DNA of 64,000 bases from the NCBI RefSeq assembly GCF_047675955.1, contig NC_132914.1:38614521-38678520 (forward strand), read 5' to 3'. Both the position numbers and the translations under genes were made by a program. Origin of the DNA: Chlorocebus sabaeus (lineage: Eukaryota; Chordata; Mammalia; Primates; Cercopithecidae). Positions 49,193 to 63,245 of this stretch are shown piece by piece. Below the pieces are notes generated by a model, which had not been told where the DNA came from, did not search any database, and was given only the letters and a program-made list of their open reading frames with translations. Positions within the stretch are counted from its first letter, which is position 1, and each line of letters starts with the position of its first letter.

Positions 49193-49988
49193 TATGTCTA
49201 ATGCAAACAGCTAAATATCACTAATCATAGAGAAATGCAAATTAAAATCACAGTGAGATACCGTCTTACATCAGTCAGAAAATGGTTATTAATAAAAAGT
49301 CAAAAAACAACGGATGTTGGTGAAAATGCAGAGAAAAGAGAGCACTTATACACTATTGGTTGGAATGGAAATTAGTGCAACTCCTATGGAAAACACTATG
49401 GAGATTTCCCAAAGGACTAAAAATAAAACTACCATTTGATTTAGCAGTCACACTACTGGGTATCTACCCAAAGGAACAAAATCATAATAGAAAAAGACAC
49501 CTGCAGTTGTATGGTTATTGAAGCACCATTCGCAATAGCAAAGTCATGGAATCAACCTACATGTTCATCAGTGGATGACTGGATAAAGAAAATATGGTGT
49601 GCATATATACACCACAGAATACTGTGCCACCATAAAAAAAAGAATGATATTGTGTGTTTTGCAGCAACGCAGATGGAACCAGAGGCCATTACCTTAGATG
49701 AAATCACTCAGACACTGAAAGTCAAATTCCACATATTCTCATTTATGAGTGGGAATCAAACAATGTGTACACATGGACATAGAGAGCAGAATAATAGACA
49801 TTTAAGATGTGGAAGGGTGGGAGGAGGGAAGTGGATTGAGGGCTGATAATTACTTAGTGGGTACAATGCATCTTATTCAGGTGACGGTTACCTAAAAGCC
49901 CAGACTTCACCATGATGCAATATATCCATATAAAAAACCCTGCATTTGTGCCCCCTAAAACTATAAAAATAACAAATACATTTTTAAA
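49193..49988 (+). mobile_element. L1 (L1P/L1MA-type) 3' fragment, sense
   Basis: Sense ORF2 C-terminal coding region ('CTAATCATAGAGAAATGCAA', 'TACCCAAAGGAACAAAATCA') and 3'UTR ('CTGCATTTGTGCCCCCTAAA') with an A-rich end. Heavily truncated at 5'. The open piece at 49511-49846 is ORF2-derived. Confidence 0.9.
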
Positions 49989-50899
49989 AGAGTGTAAATG
50001 GACATTACTACCTTGCCTTAATGAAGTGACACTGTAGATTTATTCAGTGTCCCTGTCCTCCTAGAAGTTAGTTTAATTCATGATTACAAATCATTACATT
50101 GGGTAGGGAAACAGTAGAATCTGTGGATGGAGGCAGCCTCATAGTTTCAGGAAAGGATGCAGGCGTTAAACTGGATTTTGGCCCTGAATTTGTGTCACAT
50201 TATCACTCAAAGATTTCTCAACTTTTCCATTTCTCAGTTTCTCTCCTGTAAGTATAAGTGTCATCATAGACAGTCCCTCAGATTTTCCAACTAGGTGGTC
50301 ATCATGGTTTTGCCACACCACTGAGGTTTTATTATTAATAAACATAGTTTTATGTCAGCCTACAAAAAAAGACTGGAAAGATCCTTATACTATTGAGTGT
50401 ATTAAGCACTGTTCTATCCATTTTAAACTTCTAAGACTTGAACTTTTGTTTGACTTGTTAGTGCTAAACTCCTGAGAAGGGAAACAGGGCCACCTTTTTT
50501 TTACTGTGCAGCTTGCACATGGCACAGCTGGATTTGGTGTCCCTCTCTGAAGGTCTCAATGTGGTTCCTATTCTCGTCATCATTCCGTGCTATAAAAATC
50601 TCATCAGAACACCTGTAACATTATTTGATTCATTTTAAATTGTGATCCAAAGTTGCTTTTAGGTAAAATTCCAAATTGGGGCCTTAATGTACTGATTTTT
50701 GCCCTTTTCTTCCTTTCAATCATCCTGAGCACCTGGCACCTCCTTTCTCTCTTTCTTATTCCCCCGCAACATTTCTTGTCAGGAAAGAAGGTCCTTACAT
50801 TCACTTGCACCATTTGAGCCATATACATTTGTTCCATCATCGTATCCAAACTTTAACTAGAGATGATGCCTTAATGACACCTAAGCTTTTATCATTTTC
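49989..50899. other. unassigned sequence
   Basis: No gene or repeat recognised. Confidence 0.5.
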
Positions 50900-51545
50900 A
50901 CCTGGGCCTGCACTGTAGCTTCTTGATGAAGCTTTCCTTCCTTCCAGCCTCTGCTATCTATAACTCCACTTGTTTTCTACCCTCAGCAAAACTTGTCATT
51001 GTTTTGCTCCTTTGCTTAGGGGCCTTTATTGGCATTATATTTTCAATAGGTTAAATCCAGGTTTTTTTCGTGAAGCAAAAATAGCCCTTTGAAACCCTTA
51101 CTTTCTTTGCGCAATTTTTTTTAACACAACCTCTACTGTTGTCTCATGAAACTCCACCCTTTTCCTATCAACAGGCCTCTCTACTTTTATTTGTTGCTTT
51201 CTGTCTAACTGGTATTCTGTGCCATGGCCTTCTGTAGCTGACAGACTCCTTTGCATCCTCAAAAATCCTCTACTCCTGGAAGCCCTTTGCAATCCACTAA
51301 GCAATACTATCTTTTCTTCTCCATTATTAATAGATCTTTATACCTCTCACTTTCATAGCATTTTCATGTATTATGGTATATATTTATTCTTTGATGTTCT
51401 TTTCCCCCAACAAATGTATGGGTTTCTTAGAAGTGGTTTTAGTATTTTATTGAACCTACTATCTTCACCATCTGTTTTGCTCTCAGCATTGTGCCTGGGA
51501 AACTTCAGACATTCTGTGAATTTTCTTTGAATGATGGACTAAATG
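50900..51545 (+). repeat. L2-like fragment, sense
   Basis: 'TTGATGAAGCTTTCCTTCC', 'GTGCCTGGGAAACTTCAGAC' and the end 'AATGATGGACTAAATGAATG' fit a degraded L2 3' region. Confidence 0.55.
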
Positions 51546-53444
51546 AATGGATGAATCTCAAGGTCAAGGTTTTAGGCATTATGGTATGGATCCAAGAGTT
51601 TTTCAACATCCCTAACATTTTTCCAGGTGGGCAGTCCCCAAAGGCTCTCCTGTAACATTTGATTCCTTCTCACCATATATTTATTACTAGATAATCAGAA
51701 GTTGAAAGATTATTGTTTCTTAAGTTGTGAGACCTTGAAAATCTAGCCACAATGGATCAAAGCAATTGTACCTTTCTAGACTATTTCTTATAGCCTATAA
51801 ATCAAGAAAGAACCCAAGTCTACAAGGCAATGTTTTAAATTCTGTTCATGTAAATGCTTGAATTGGATCTAAAGACATGTGTGCTCACCTTCACCCTCCT
51901 GCAGAATGTTAGTTATTGAACTTGAACAACCCTGGTAAAGCTGCCTGAATTTACATGCTTGTCTGCAAAGCAGATGTGCAGAGAATGGCACTGGACCAAA
52001 TATGAAATTGAACAAAAACATGATTGACTGCAGAGGAACTAAAAAGATGAAAGATATTTTCAATGTTTCCAAGCCTTGTAAATGGTCTGGTGAAAAGACC
52101 AAAAGAGCTGGAAGCTTCCTAGAGCACTGGGGATGGCACAGGAGCCTCTTTGAAGTCCTCTTGGGGAGAGCTGCTTGAAATAATTACCAGTAGCCCCAGC
52201 TGTGAGGCATTCTGAAGAAGCTTAAAGCACAGCTCACTGAGCTTGATGCTGGGAACTTTTTAAGGCAAATTTAGGAAGATTGTACTTTCATAAGTACATG
52301 CTGTTGTATTCCTAGTAGATTTTAGTGTTTCTACAAAGAGATAGGAATAGAAACTTTCCCAGTCTTTTCTAAAAATTATTGTTCTTCCCAATGTCTTGAG
52401 AAAGTGTCACAAAGGAGAGAAAGGCGACTGACATGGATTGGGTGGATTTGGTGCCTGATCCTCTTAAGCTTATGAATTATTAGAGCCACATCACAGTCCC
52501 ATGGCTTTATAGACAGTACTTTTAATTAGCTTTGCTCTTCTTTCTTAAGAAGATAACAGTGTTCTTAAAAAGAATGTATCACTTCTTTTACAATCAGCAA
52601 CTCAGAGGTGATTCATTGTTATCTTCATATCAAAAACACCCCAAAGAATAGACATTATTCATTATGTGGTTTTGAATATTTTAAACAATTTTGTATTGCT
52701 GTAAAAGTAGAGCAATAAATCTGTAATTTATTAGATTAGATGAGCAACTGACTATTCTGCTTAAAGAAATAAATATTTTTCATAATTTAGTGTATGATGC
52801 AATGTGGTATAGAATACCTAACAAAATATATAATGTTAAATGAAAATATTGTTATTTTTTGTAAAATTAGGTGATTTGATGTTTTATTTACATAATGTAT
52901 TACACTGAAGCTAAGGGAAACAATAGATTTACTCTATGAAATTATATTTCAGAAAAAAATAGTTAACAAACATTTGTTAGTTATAGAAAAGGTAGTTTTC
53001 ACAGTGAAATTTGCTACAAACATGATTCATGAAGTACATAAACACATGTTTAAATGATAATAGGCTTTTGTTGCTGAAGGTTGAAAAAAAGCCTGTTATT
53101 GATTGGAAGTACCTTAAAGAGCTTATAATCAAGATGGGAAGATAGTTGTACATTAATTAAACAAGCAACAAGAAAACAAAACAACAACAACAAAAGAAAC
53201 ACAGAATGAGTGATTGGTATAGAATTACTACCAAGAAGACTTCTTTGGTATTCTGGTAGCCTAAGAGCTTTAAGCTTTAAGGGGGAATGGTACTTGAAAG
53301 GACTCTTACAGGAAAAGTCAGAGAGGGATTAGGAGGTGAGAGAGGGTAGAATAAGAGCTTTCCATATTTAGGAAGAATGCCATGAATCAAAGACAAGGTA
53401 GAACTTGTGTGTCTTGCTTGGCAGCCATTTGATCGATTAACCTG
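51546..53444. other. unassigned sequence
   Basis: No gene seen. Contains a short (AAC)n-like stretch near 53171-53194. Confidence 0.5.
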
Positions 53445-53660
53445 AAAAACATTATTATAGCTAATACTTATTGGTTATTATACGTCAAGCATTCTTTAGG
53501 ATTTTTTACAGGTATTAATTCATTTTATCTCCACAGAACTCTATGAGGTTGGTACTGTAGGTATTAATGGTGTCCCATTTTTCAGATGAGAAGACTGAGG
53601 CACAGAGAGATCAAGTAATTTGCCAAGGTGATAGAGTAAGAGCTCCTGTATCTGTGCCCT
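53445..53660 (-). repeat. MIR fragment, antisense
   Basis: 'TTAATTCATTTTATCTCCAC', 'TTTTTCAGATGAGAAGACTG' and 'GAGGCACAGAGAGATCAAG' in antisense MIR order. Confidence 0.85.
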
Positions 53661-53960
53661 CAACCATTGCTTAATACTACCTATTACTAAGAATTACATA
53701 AGTGATTCATGGTAGGTAATCTATGAAAAGTTTGTTGAAGCCAGACTTTGAAGAAATTAGGGGAAGGCCTTGCATGCTTGGCTAAGGAGTTTGCATTTTA
53801 TGGTATAGGCAACAAGGAGTCAGTGATAAGGTTTGAGCAGGGGAATGACATGAGCAAAGCAATGATTGAAAGATTAAATTCCAAGATAAATTTCACTGGG
53901 GTATATAAATAACTTGAAAAGTGAAAGAACTTGAGATGGGACGCTAATGGTTGGGTATCA
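53661..53960. repeat. ancient repeat, same type as 1-3 kb
   Basis: 'GGAGTTTGCATTTTATGGTA' and 'TTTGAGCAGGGGAATGACAT' match the same widespread degraded repeat suspected at 1000-1739. Family not named. Confidence 0.4.
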
Positions 53961-54444
53961 CAGTTGTCCTTATATGAGGCAGTAAGGGCTTGTAGCAAAT
54001 AAATACAATAGAAAAGTACCAGAAGGTACTGATAGCCTAGTTATCTTATTCACTACACTTATCTTGAACATTTTCCCTTGTCTTCACTTTCCAACAGTAT
54101 GCTTATCATCATCTTATATCAAGAATTTAGTCCACTACAACAGAGGTTATATATCCTTTCTTTTATTCTCTTCATTGCAGACGGTGTCATGATGTTTAGT
54201 ATAAATAGACTATGGAAATATATCCCCTATGTCTATTAGGAAGTCATTTGATGGTATTGGTTCAAAGAGGTCCTCTAAAAAGCCTTGAGAGAAAGGAAGA
54301 GAGACAAAAGTCTTGATGGGTTACCCTTTGGACAGGAGAGTTCCTTAAGAAGAACTAGGGTGTTCAAGCATTGTTTTCTACTGCAGGCTTTTTAGAAAAG
54401 ATCCTGCAGTAATAAGATGGGTGTTGGAAGTACTAGGCCAGTTG
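53961..54444. other. unassigned sequence
   Basis: No feature recognised. Confidence 0.5.
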
Positions 54445-54449
54445 GAGCC

Positions 54450-54820
54450 TGTATTAGTCCATTCTCACACTGCTATAAAGAACTGCCCTAGACTGGGTAA
54501 TTTAGAAAGGAAAGAGGTTTAATTGACTCAAAGTTCTATGTGGCTGGGGAGGCCTCAGGAAACTTACAATGATAACCAAAGGTAAAAGGGAAGCAAGGTA
54601 CCTTCTTCACAAGGCAGCAGGAGGGAGAGTAAATGCAGAAGGAAATACCAAACACTTATAAAACCTTCAAATCTTGTGAGAACTCACTATCAGGAGAACA
54701 GCATGGGGGAAACACCTGTGATTCAGTTACCTTCACCTGGTCTCTCCCTTGACATGTGGGGATTATGGGGATTACAATTCAGAATGAGATTTTGGGTAGG
54801 GACACAGTCAAAACATATCA
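54450..54820 (-). mobile_element. THE1 solo LTR, antisense
   Basis: A 371-bp LTR from TGTATTAGTCCATTCTCACA to GTCAAAACATATCA. It has a perfect 5-bp target duplication GAGCC at 54445-54449 and 54821-54825, with no internal sequence or partner LTR, so it is a recombined solo LTR. Confidence 0.94.
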
Positions 54821-54825
54821 GAGCC

Positions 54826-55299
54826 TGTTCACCTTTTAAACTTGATTTGATATATTTAGAAGTACTATTGACACTGGAGCTTTTGTTCAGACAAAATTTT
54901 CTCTCAATCAAATATGTCAACTTCCCTCTCCTAGAATATAGCAATTTACTTCATATGGTTTCTTACCCACCATTTCTGTGCTCTGTCAAATCCGTCTCTA
55001 CGCCAGTGCTACTTGAACTATTTGTGGTAAAAGACATTTAATTATTTTATTTTATTTTTATGAATCGTACACTATAAGATAAAAATGTATTACTAGAAGA
55101 AAATGAAATAAAATGAGACAAAATACTACCAGGCCCATTTTTATTATGTATTTATTATTATTAGGTTCATCAGACATACGTGTGTCCTACCAAGTTAACA
55201 TAAATGATTCTAAGTTCTTGTACTCTGTTTCTGTACTTATCCTATCATAGATTAGTAAGAAATTGTTCGTGACCTAGCACTGGTCTTTGGTCCTTGTCC
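54826..55299. other. unassigned AT-rich sequence
   Basis: No feature recognised. Confidence 0.5.
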
Positions 55300-55740
55300 A
55301 CTCTAAGTAACAATGCCTCTCACAGCATCCAGAGAGATCATTTATGAATGCAAATTACATCTTATGATCCTTCTGTCTATAATTCCTGAAAACCTTCCCT
55401 GCGCATGGGATAAAATGCAAGGTTCTTAAGCTATTCAATGAGGTCCTGCCTCCTCTGGCACTCATCTATAAATCCAGTTCCTTTGTCCACCCTCCTCTTA
55501 GCTCACGTTCTTCAAGCTACATTGACTTTCTCTTTCAGTTCCAGAATGCGCTCAGCACTTTCCCGTCTCAAGGACTTCTCACTGGAAGTCTCTTTCCCCT
55601 CCTTTAACCTCATTAACTTCTACTCATAGCCTCATTCCTTCTACTCAGCTCAAATATCACTGTTGCAGACAAGCCTTCTCTGACTTTCATGTTTAAACTC
55701 TAATCCCACGTGATGCTCTTTCATATTGCCTTCTCCTGGC
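55300..55740 (+). repeat. L2 fragment, sense
   Basis: 'CCTGAAAACCTTCCCTGCGC', 'ATGGGATAAAATGCAAGG', 'TACTCAGCTCAAATATCACT' and 'AAGCCTTCTCTGACTTTCA' in L2 order, in a long well-ordered match. Confidence 0.85.
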
Positions 55741-55789
55741 AATATCACAATTAGAAATTACCTGTTTCTTTTTAGGTAAATGTTTACAG

Positions 55790-56430
55790 AAGAGTCACAG
55801 ATCATAAGTGTCTAGTGCAATCAAAGATCAGAAAGTGAACTTATGCACGAGGCCAGCACCCAGATCAAGAAACGGAGCATAGCAGGCATTCCCAAAACCT
55901 TCCCTTCTTCCCCTGTTCCTTCATTACCTTCTTCTACATTTTGCCTATTTTTGACTTTTATATAAATAGAATCACACAATAGCTATTCTTTACAGTTCAA
56001 CTTCTTTTATTCAACACTATGTTTGTGATGTCCACTCCCATTGCTGCCTGTAATTGTTCATTCTTATAGGTGTGTAGCATTGTAGCATTTCACTGTATGA
56101 CTATACCACAACTTAATTATCAATTTTACCTTCAATGGAATTGTCAGTTCTAGGCTATTACAACAGTAGTGCTCTGAACATTCTTGTTTTGTGGACTCAT
56201 GCATGCATTTATGATACACACACACAAACACATTTACGGGTATATTTGCAGGGTCAGAGGACATATAAATGTTCAGCTTTAGTCATTACTTCCATACAGA
56301 TGTTTCAAATGGTTGTAGCAATTTAGATTCTCATCAGCAGTGTCTTAGAGTTTCCTTTAGTCCACATACTTGCAAAAGCTTGGTATTGTGTGTTTTTTAA
56401 AATTTCATCCATCTGGTGAAATGGTGTATG
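55790..56430 (-). repeat. old L1 (L1M/HAL1-like) fragment
   Basis: 'TATAAATAGAATCACACAAT', 'TTCTCATCAGCAGTGT' and 'CTTGCAAAAGCTTGGTATTG' match old antisense LINE-1 ORF2-side sequence in order. Confidence 0.65.
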
Positions 56431-59157
56431 CAGATGATTCTGGCCTTTCCTTGATGTCTAATGAAGTTAAATAAATCTTTGGATGTGTATTGGTCATTTC
56501 AGTCTCCTGTTTTATTAAGTACCATGATGAGCTTAGAAATCCTGCCTTTTGCTGTGCCTTCAACACCCAGTGGCACTCAGCAAGCACTCAGCTATTTGAT
56601 GAATACATTAGTACTACTAACTACAAAGATAAAGCAAATCTAGCCCTGCTATTAAAAGTCTGTGCCTGACATATATGAGGTGTGCAATAAACATGCACTA
56701 AATGCATAAATAAAAGTGTTCTAAGTTTCTTTTAAATACACATCTATCACAAAGCAATTAAATACTTCCTATCTTACCTGGTTTTCTCTCAGAGAAAGAG
56801 AAGTAATTCTGCGTTTCTTTTGACATCGCATTTGATCATCTTGGCAAGCTCAATTTTTAATGTTATTCTTTTTGAAGGACCAGTCTTACACTGTCTATTT
56901 CCCTTCACAATTCTTTGTTATAGTGTCACAAAGATTAATATGATCCCTAAACTAATACTTTCGGCCTAGATACACTGTGTTACAAATCCTTTCACTTTTT
57001 CTGAATGTGTGGGTGTTATTTTTTAAGAGACGTAATTCTTTTCAACAGATAAGGATGATCAAAGAAGAAAAATTCTTTGTTTTTCTTCTTATCTGAACTT
57101 TCACTTAGAGGACGTTTCTTTTTGTAACACAGAACTTTGTAATGCATATCTTTTCTGAGACAGGTATAATTTTTTTTTTTTTGATCCAAATTAAAATTCG
57201 GTAATGTTACATTCTACTGATTCAGAATTAAGTCATTGAGGCATACTTAGTTAACCCTAAGATAAAGTTAGATTCCCAGACATACAGCTGGCAAGATAGA
57301 ATTTTAGAGCTGAAAAAATTGGTTGACTCAAAATTATCTAATAAACAATTGAAAAATAATTTTCATGTAATTTTCATACAAAAATGTTATATTTTACACA
57401 TTATGCATTTAATATTATTCTAGGCATATTTTATATAATTAAATATTTTATAATGTGGGATCATGAGCTGCCATATAAATTGTCTCACTGTAGTTCATAA
57501 ATATATGTCTCATTCAGGGAGTACTCATAAAACATACCTCAACACATAATATAAATTATATGCCAAATGGCTGTTATATTCAATCAGAATAGTAAGGACG
57601 ATGATGGTTATAAAATAGTTAACATGTGTAAACTCCTTATTGTGTGCCAAACTGTGCAAACAGCTCTATGTAATAAACACCTTGGTGCAATTAAAGGATT
57701 CTAGTGAATAACAATAACAAACTTAAACTTTGATATGGTCAATTTCATCAGAATAAACTTCACTATGTCTGAAGAGGAAATATGGCTGATTAATATGAAG
57801 GAATAGTAAACATGCTGTAACACGTAGGGGAGACCTATGGAGTTGATGGCTCCAACTCTTCTTTAAGCCAGTTAGTGAAATTCAAGTGAATTAGCCATGT
57901 TTACAGTTTACCAAAAAAAAAAAAAAAAAAAAATCAATGAAATATAGTGATCATTATGTGTTTTCTTGTGGCACTTGGAGTTTGTAATAGCTTTCATTAT
58001 TCAAAGATCCCAAAACATTTTACGGAGCAGAGTTACAGATAGTCATCCTTAGCTCTGAACATCCTTTTGTGTGTTTTAAACTTTGTAAACGTTAATCTGT
58101 TGTCCACTATTGCTTCTATTCCCAGGATTCAACTGTTAAATCCCAGGGTTTATAATCTATTGGAAATATCTGACCTGCCAAAATAGAAGTCTTTAAGTGT
58201 AAGCTTTACGATTAAGACTCGACTATTTGGTTCAAGGGAAATATTTAAATCCAATTCTGGGAATAATTTGAAGAGATTTTGCTGCTCTGAGAGTGATTCC
58301 CAAAGTTTAATATTTTAGGCGGTTTTCTATATGAAATGTTTTCGCTAAAGAAACCTTTATCTTCATGTATATTGTCTCCATCTCTTTGCTTCTAAGGGAT
58401 TTTTCAGTAATATCTGCATCTGTTTAGGGATTTAGCTTTTAATCTTTGTCAATTATTTAACCAGTAGCAGCTGAAGAAATCTGACCTTTTAGAATGATCA
58501 CAACCCAATGCATTCGCTTATCATCTCTACCATATTCACATTGATTCCTTACATGGAAGTGTTTTTTTAATATCAAAATCAAGGAAGAATTTTTTTTTTG
58601 TTTAATAAAAGCTTGAACCTCTAATGTGTAGGAAGCATGCTATATAGTACTTTCTCTTTCTTAAAAATAACTCAATAGTAAGAAGCCTGTTGTTTATTCT
58701 CTGGGGAGAAGGCATTATTCAGGAAAGAAAGTGAAGATTTTTATGAACATTATTTTTTCTTGTTTTTCTGTGTTTTTTTTTTCTTTTCTTTCCTTTTTTT
58801 AAAAAATATTGTTGGGGGGAAAAAGATTTTCCAGAAGTTTTACATGTAAAAGATAATGAATTTTCACCTTGTTCATGCTGTAGGAATTTGGGATTGTGAA
58901 GGTTAAGTTACATGAAGTTGAGAAAGTGCTTGAACATGGTGAATTTCTCTCACTGTGTGTATTTGTGTGTGTGTGTGTGTGTGTGTATACATGCATGTGT
59001 GTTTTCTCCTTCTCTGCCCTGTTTGAAAGTAATGCATCAACACTTTGTAAGATAATTTTTTTAAATTTTTATTTTGGAAACAGCTGCGTGGATACTACAG
59101 GAGTGGCTAAGTTAATGCATCATAAGAAGCAGTGGTTTATTTTGAATGGAAATGAGT
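56431..59157. other. AT-rich unique sequence
   Basis: 2.7 kb without a recognised gene or mobile element. It contains A-runs (57912-57932) and a (GT)n at about 58965-58986. Confidence 0.5.
58965..58986 (+). repeat. (GT)n microsatellite
   Basis: About eleven GT units. Confidence 0.93.
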
Positions 59158-59383
59158 TTTATTTGTTTATTTTTTTATTATACTTTTATAAGTTTTAGGG
59201 TACATGTGCACAACGTGCAGGTTAGTTACATATGTATACATTTGCCATGTTGGTGTGCTGCACCCATTAAGTCGCCATTTATATTAGGTGTATCTCCTAA
59301 TTCTATCCCTCCCCCATCCTCCCTCCCCACAATAGGCCCCGATGTGTGATATTCCCCTTCCTGTGTCCAAGTGATCTCATTGT

Positions 59384-62300
59384 TCAGTTCCCACCTATGA
59401 GTGAGAATATGCAGTGGTTTTCTGTTCTTGCAATAGTTTGCTGAGAATGATGGTTTCCAGCTGCATCCATGTCCCTACAAAGGACACAAACTCATCCTTT
59501 TTTTATGGCTGCATAGTATGCCATAGTGTATATGTGCCACATTTTCTTAATCCAGTCTGTCACTGATGGACATTTGGGTTGATTCCAAGTCTTTGCTATT
59601 GTGAATAGTGCCACAATAAACATATGTGTGCATGTGTCTTTGTAACAGCATGATTTATAATCCTTTGGGTATATCCCCAGTAATGGGATGGCTGGGTCAA
59701 ATGGTACTTCTAGTTCTAGATCCTAGAGGAATTGCCACACTGTTTTCCACAATGGTTGAACTAGTTTACAGTCCCACCAACAGTGAAAAAGTGTTCCTAT
59801 TTCTCCACATCCTTTACAGCACTTGTTGTTCCCTGACTTTTTAATCATTGCCACTCTAACTGGTGTCAGATGGTATCTCATTGTGGTTTTGATTTGCATT
59901 TCTCTGATGGCGAGTGATGATGAGTATTTTTTCACGTGCCTGTTGGCTGTATAAATGTCTTCTTCTGAGAAGTGTCTGTTCATATCGTTTGCCCACTTTT
60001 TGATGGGGTTGTTTGTGTTTTTCTTGTAAATTTGTTTGAGTTCTTTGTAGGTTTTGGATATTAGCCCTTTGTCAGATAAGTAGATTGCAAAAATTTTCTC
60101 CCATTCTGTAGGTTGCCTGTTCACTCTGATGGTAGTTTCCTTTGCTATGCAGAAGCTCTTTAGTTTAATTAGATCCCATTTGTCAATTTTGGCTTTTGTT
60201 GCCATTGCTATTGGTGTTTTAGACATGAAGTACTTGCCCATGCCTATGTCCTGAATGGTATTACCTAGGTTTTCTTCTAGAGTTTTTATGGTTTTAGGTC
60301 TAACATTTAAGTCTTTAATTCATCTTGAATTAATTTTCATATAAGGAGTAAGGAAAGGATCCAGTTTCAGCTTTCTACTTATGGCTAGCCAATTTTCCCA
60401 GCACCATTTATTAAATAGGGAATCTTTTCCCCATTTCTTGTTTTTGTCAGGTTTGTCAAAGATCTGTAGATGTGTGGTATTATTTCTGAGGGCTCTGTTC
60501 TGTTCCATTGGTCTATATCTCTGTTTTGGTACCAGTACCATGCTGTTTTGGTTACTGTAGCCTTGTAGTTTGAAGTCAGGTAGCATGATGCCTCCAGCTT
60601 TGTTCTTTGGCTTAGGATTGTCTTGGCAATGCGAGGTCTTTTTTGGTTCCATATGAACTTTAAAGCAGTTTTTTTTTCCCAATTCTGTGAAGAAAGTCAT
60701 TGGTAGCTTAATGGGGATGCCGTTGAATCTATAAATTACCTTGGGCAGTATGGCCATTTTCACGATATTGATTCTTCCTACCCACGGGCATAGTATGTTC
60801 TCCCATTTGTTTGTGTCCTCTTTTATTTCACTGAGCAGTGGTTTGTAGTTCTCCTTGAAGAGGTCCTTCACATCCCTTGTAAGTTGGATTCCTAGGTATT
60901 TTATTCTCTTTGAAGCTATTGTGAATGGGAGTTCATTAATGATTTGGCTGTTTGTCTATTATTGGTGTATAGGAATGCTTGTGATTTTTGCACATTGATT
61001 TTGTATCCTGAGACTTTGCTGAAGTTGCTTATCAGCTTAAGGAGATTGTGGGCTGAGATGATGGGGTTTTCTAAATATACAATCATGTCATCTGCAAACA
61101 GGGACAATTTGACTTCTTCTTTTCCTAATTGAATACCCTTGATTTCTTTCTCTTGCCTGATTGCCCTAGCCAGAACTTCCACCACTATGTTGAATAGGAG
61201 TGGTGAGAGGGGGCATTCCTGTCTTGTGCCAGTTTTCAAAGGGAATGCTTCCAGGTTTTGCCCATTCAGTATGATATTGGCTGTGGGTTTGTCATAAATA
61301 GCTCTTATTATTTTGAGATACATTCCATCAATACCGAATTTATTAAGAGTTTTTAGCATGAAGGGCTGTTGAATTTTGTCAAAGGCCATTTCCCCATCTA
61401 TTGAGATAATCATGTGGTTTTTGTCTTTGGTTCTGTTTATATGTTGGATTACATTTATTGATTTGTATATGTTGAACCAGCCTTGCTTCCCAGGGATGAA
61501 GTCCACTTGATCACGGTGGATAAGCTTTTTGATGTGCTGCTTGATTCGGTGTGCCAGTATTTTATTGAGGATTTTTGCATTGATGTTCATCAGGGATATT
61601 GGTCTAAAATTCTCTTTTTTTGTTGTGTCTCTGCCAGGCTTTTGTATCAGGATGATGTTGGCCTCATAAAATGAGTTAGGGAGGATTCCCTTTTTCTGTT
61701 GATTGGAGTATTTTCAGAAGGAATGATACCAACTCCTTCTTGTACCTCTGGTAGAATTCAGATGTGAATCCGTCTGGACCTCGACTTTTTTTGGTTGGTA
61801 GGCTATTAATTATTGCCTCCATTTCAGAGCCTGCTAGTGGCCTATTCAGGGATTCAACTTCTTCCTGGTTTAGTCTTGGGAGAGTGTATGTGTCCAGGAA
61901 TTTATCCATTTCTTCTAAGTTTTCTAGTTTATTTGCATAGAGGTGTTTATAGTATTCTCTGATGGTAGTTTGCATTTCTGTGGGGTCGATGGTGATATCC
62001 CCTTTATCATTTTTTATTGTGTCTATTTGATTCTTCTCTCTTTTCTTCTTTATTAGTCTTGCTAGTGATCTATCAATTTTGTTGATCTTTTAAAAAAAAC
62101 AACTCCTGGATTCATTGATTTTTTGGAGGGTTTTGGTGTCTCTGTCTCCTTCAGTTCTGCTCTGATCTTAGTTATTTCTTGCCTTCTGCTAGCTTTTCAA
62201 TGTGTTTGCTCCTGCTTCTCTAGTTCTTTTAATTATGATGTTAGGGTGTCAATTTTAGATCTTTCCTGCTTTCTCTTGTGGGCATTTAGTGCTATAAATT

Positions 62301-63182
62301 TCCCCCTACACACTGCTTTAAATTTGTCCCAGATATTCTGGTACATTGTATCTTTGTTCTCATTGGTTTCAAAGAACATCTTTATTTCTGCTTTCATTTC
62401 GTTATGGACCCAGTAGTCATTCAGGAGCAGGTTGTTCAGTTTCCATGTAGTTATGCAGTTTTGATTTTCTTAGTCCTGAGTTGTAGTTTGATTGCACTGT
62501 GGTCTGAGAGATAGTTTGTTATAATTTCTGTTCTTTTACATTTGCTGAGGAGTGCTTTACTTCCAACTATGTGGTCAATTTTGGAATAAGTGTGATGTGG
62601 TGCTAAGAAGAATGTATATTCTGTTGATTTGGGGTGGAGAGATCTGTAGATGTCTATTAGGTACACTTGGTGGAGACTGGAGTTCAATTCCTATATATCC
62701 TTGTTAACTTTCTGTCTTGTTGATCTGTCTAATGTTGACAGTGGGATGTTAAAGTCTCCCATTATTATTGTATGGGAGTCTAAGTCTCTTTGTAAGTCTC
62801 TGAGGACTTGCTTTATGAATCTGGGTGCTCCTGTATTGGGTGCATATATATTTAGGATAGTTAGCTCTTCCTGATGAATTGATCCCTTTACCATTATGTA
62901 ATGGCCTTCTTTGTTTATTCGATCTTTGATGGTTTAAAGTCTGTTTTATCAGGGACTGGGATTGCAACCCCTGCTTTTTTTGTTTTCCATTTGCTTGGTA
63001 GATCTTCCTCCATCCCTTTATTTTGAGCCTATGTGTGTCTCTGCATGAAATGGGTCTCCTGAATACAGCAAACTGATGGGTCTTGACTCTATCCAATTTG
63101 CCAGTCTGTGTCTTTTAATTGGACCATTTAGTCCACCTACATTTAAGGTTAATATTGTTATGTGTGAACTTGATCCTGTCAT
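59384..63182 (-). pseudogene. L1 ORF2 (endonuclease and reverse transcriptase), frameshifted
   Basis: ORF2 encodes the endonuclease/reverse transcriptase that drives L1 target-primed insertion. The region is 3799 bp, against about 3828 bp for an intact copy. Endonuclease landmarks are visible (MGDFN near 62755, SDHSAIK near 62480), as is the reverse-transcriptase FADD motif near 61095. The terminal Cys-rich segment near 59760-59800 is also visible. The frame moves at least three times: one frame covers 63182-62451, another 61975-61676, a third 61590-60916, and the second again 60871-59723. There is also at least one in-frame stop near 62690, so no functional protein is made. Confidence 0.92.
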
Positions 63183-63245
63183 TATGATATTAGCTGGTTA
63201 TTTTGCTCGCTAGTTGATACAGTTTCTTCCTAGCATCAATGGACT

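Noticed and set aside
58965..58986. Possible Z-DNA regulatory element in the GT run
   Set aside because: Short GT microsatellites are very common in primate introns and nothing nearby supports a function.
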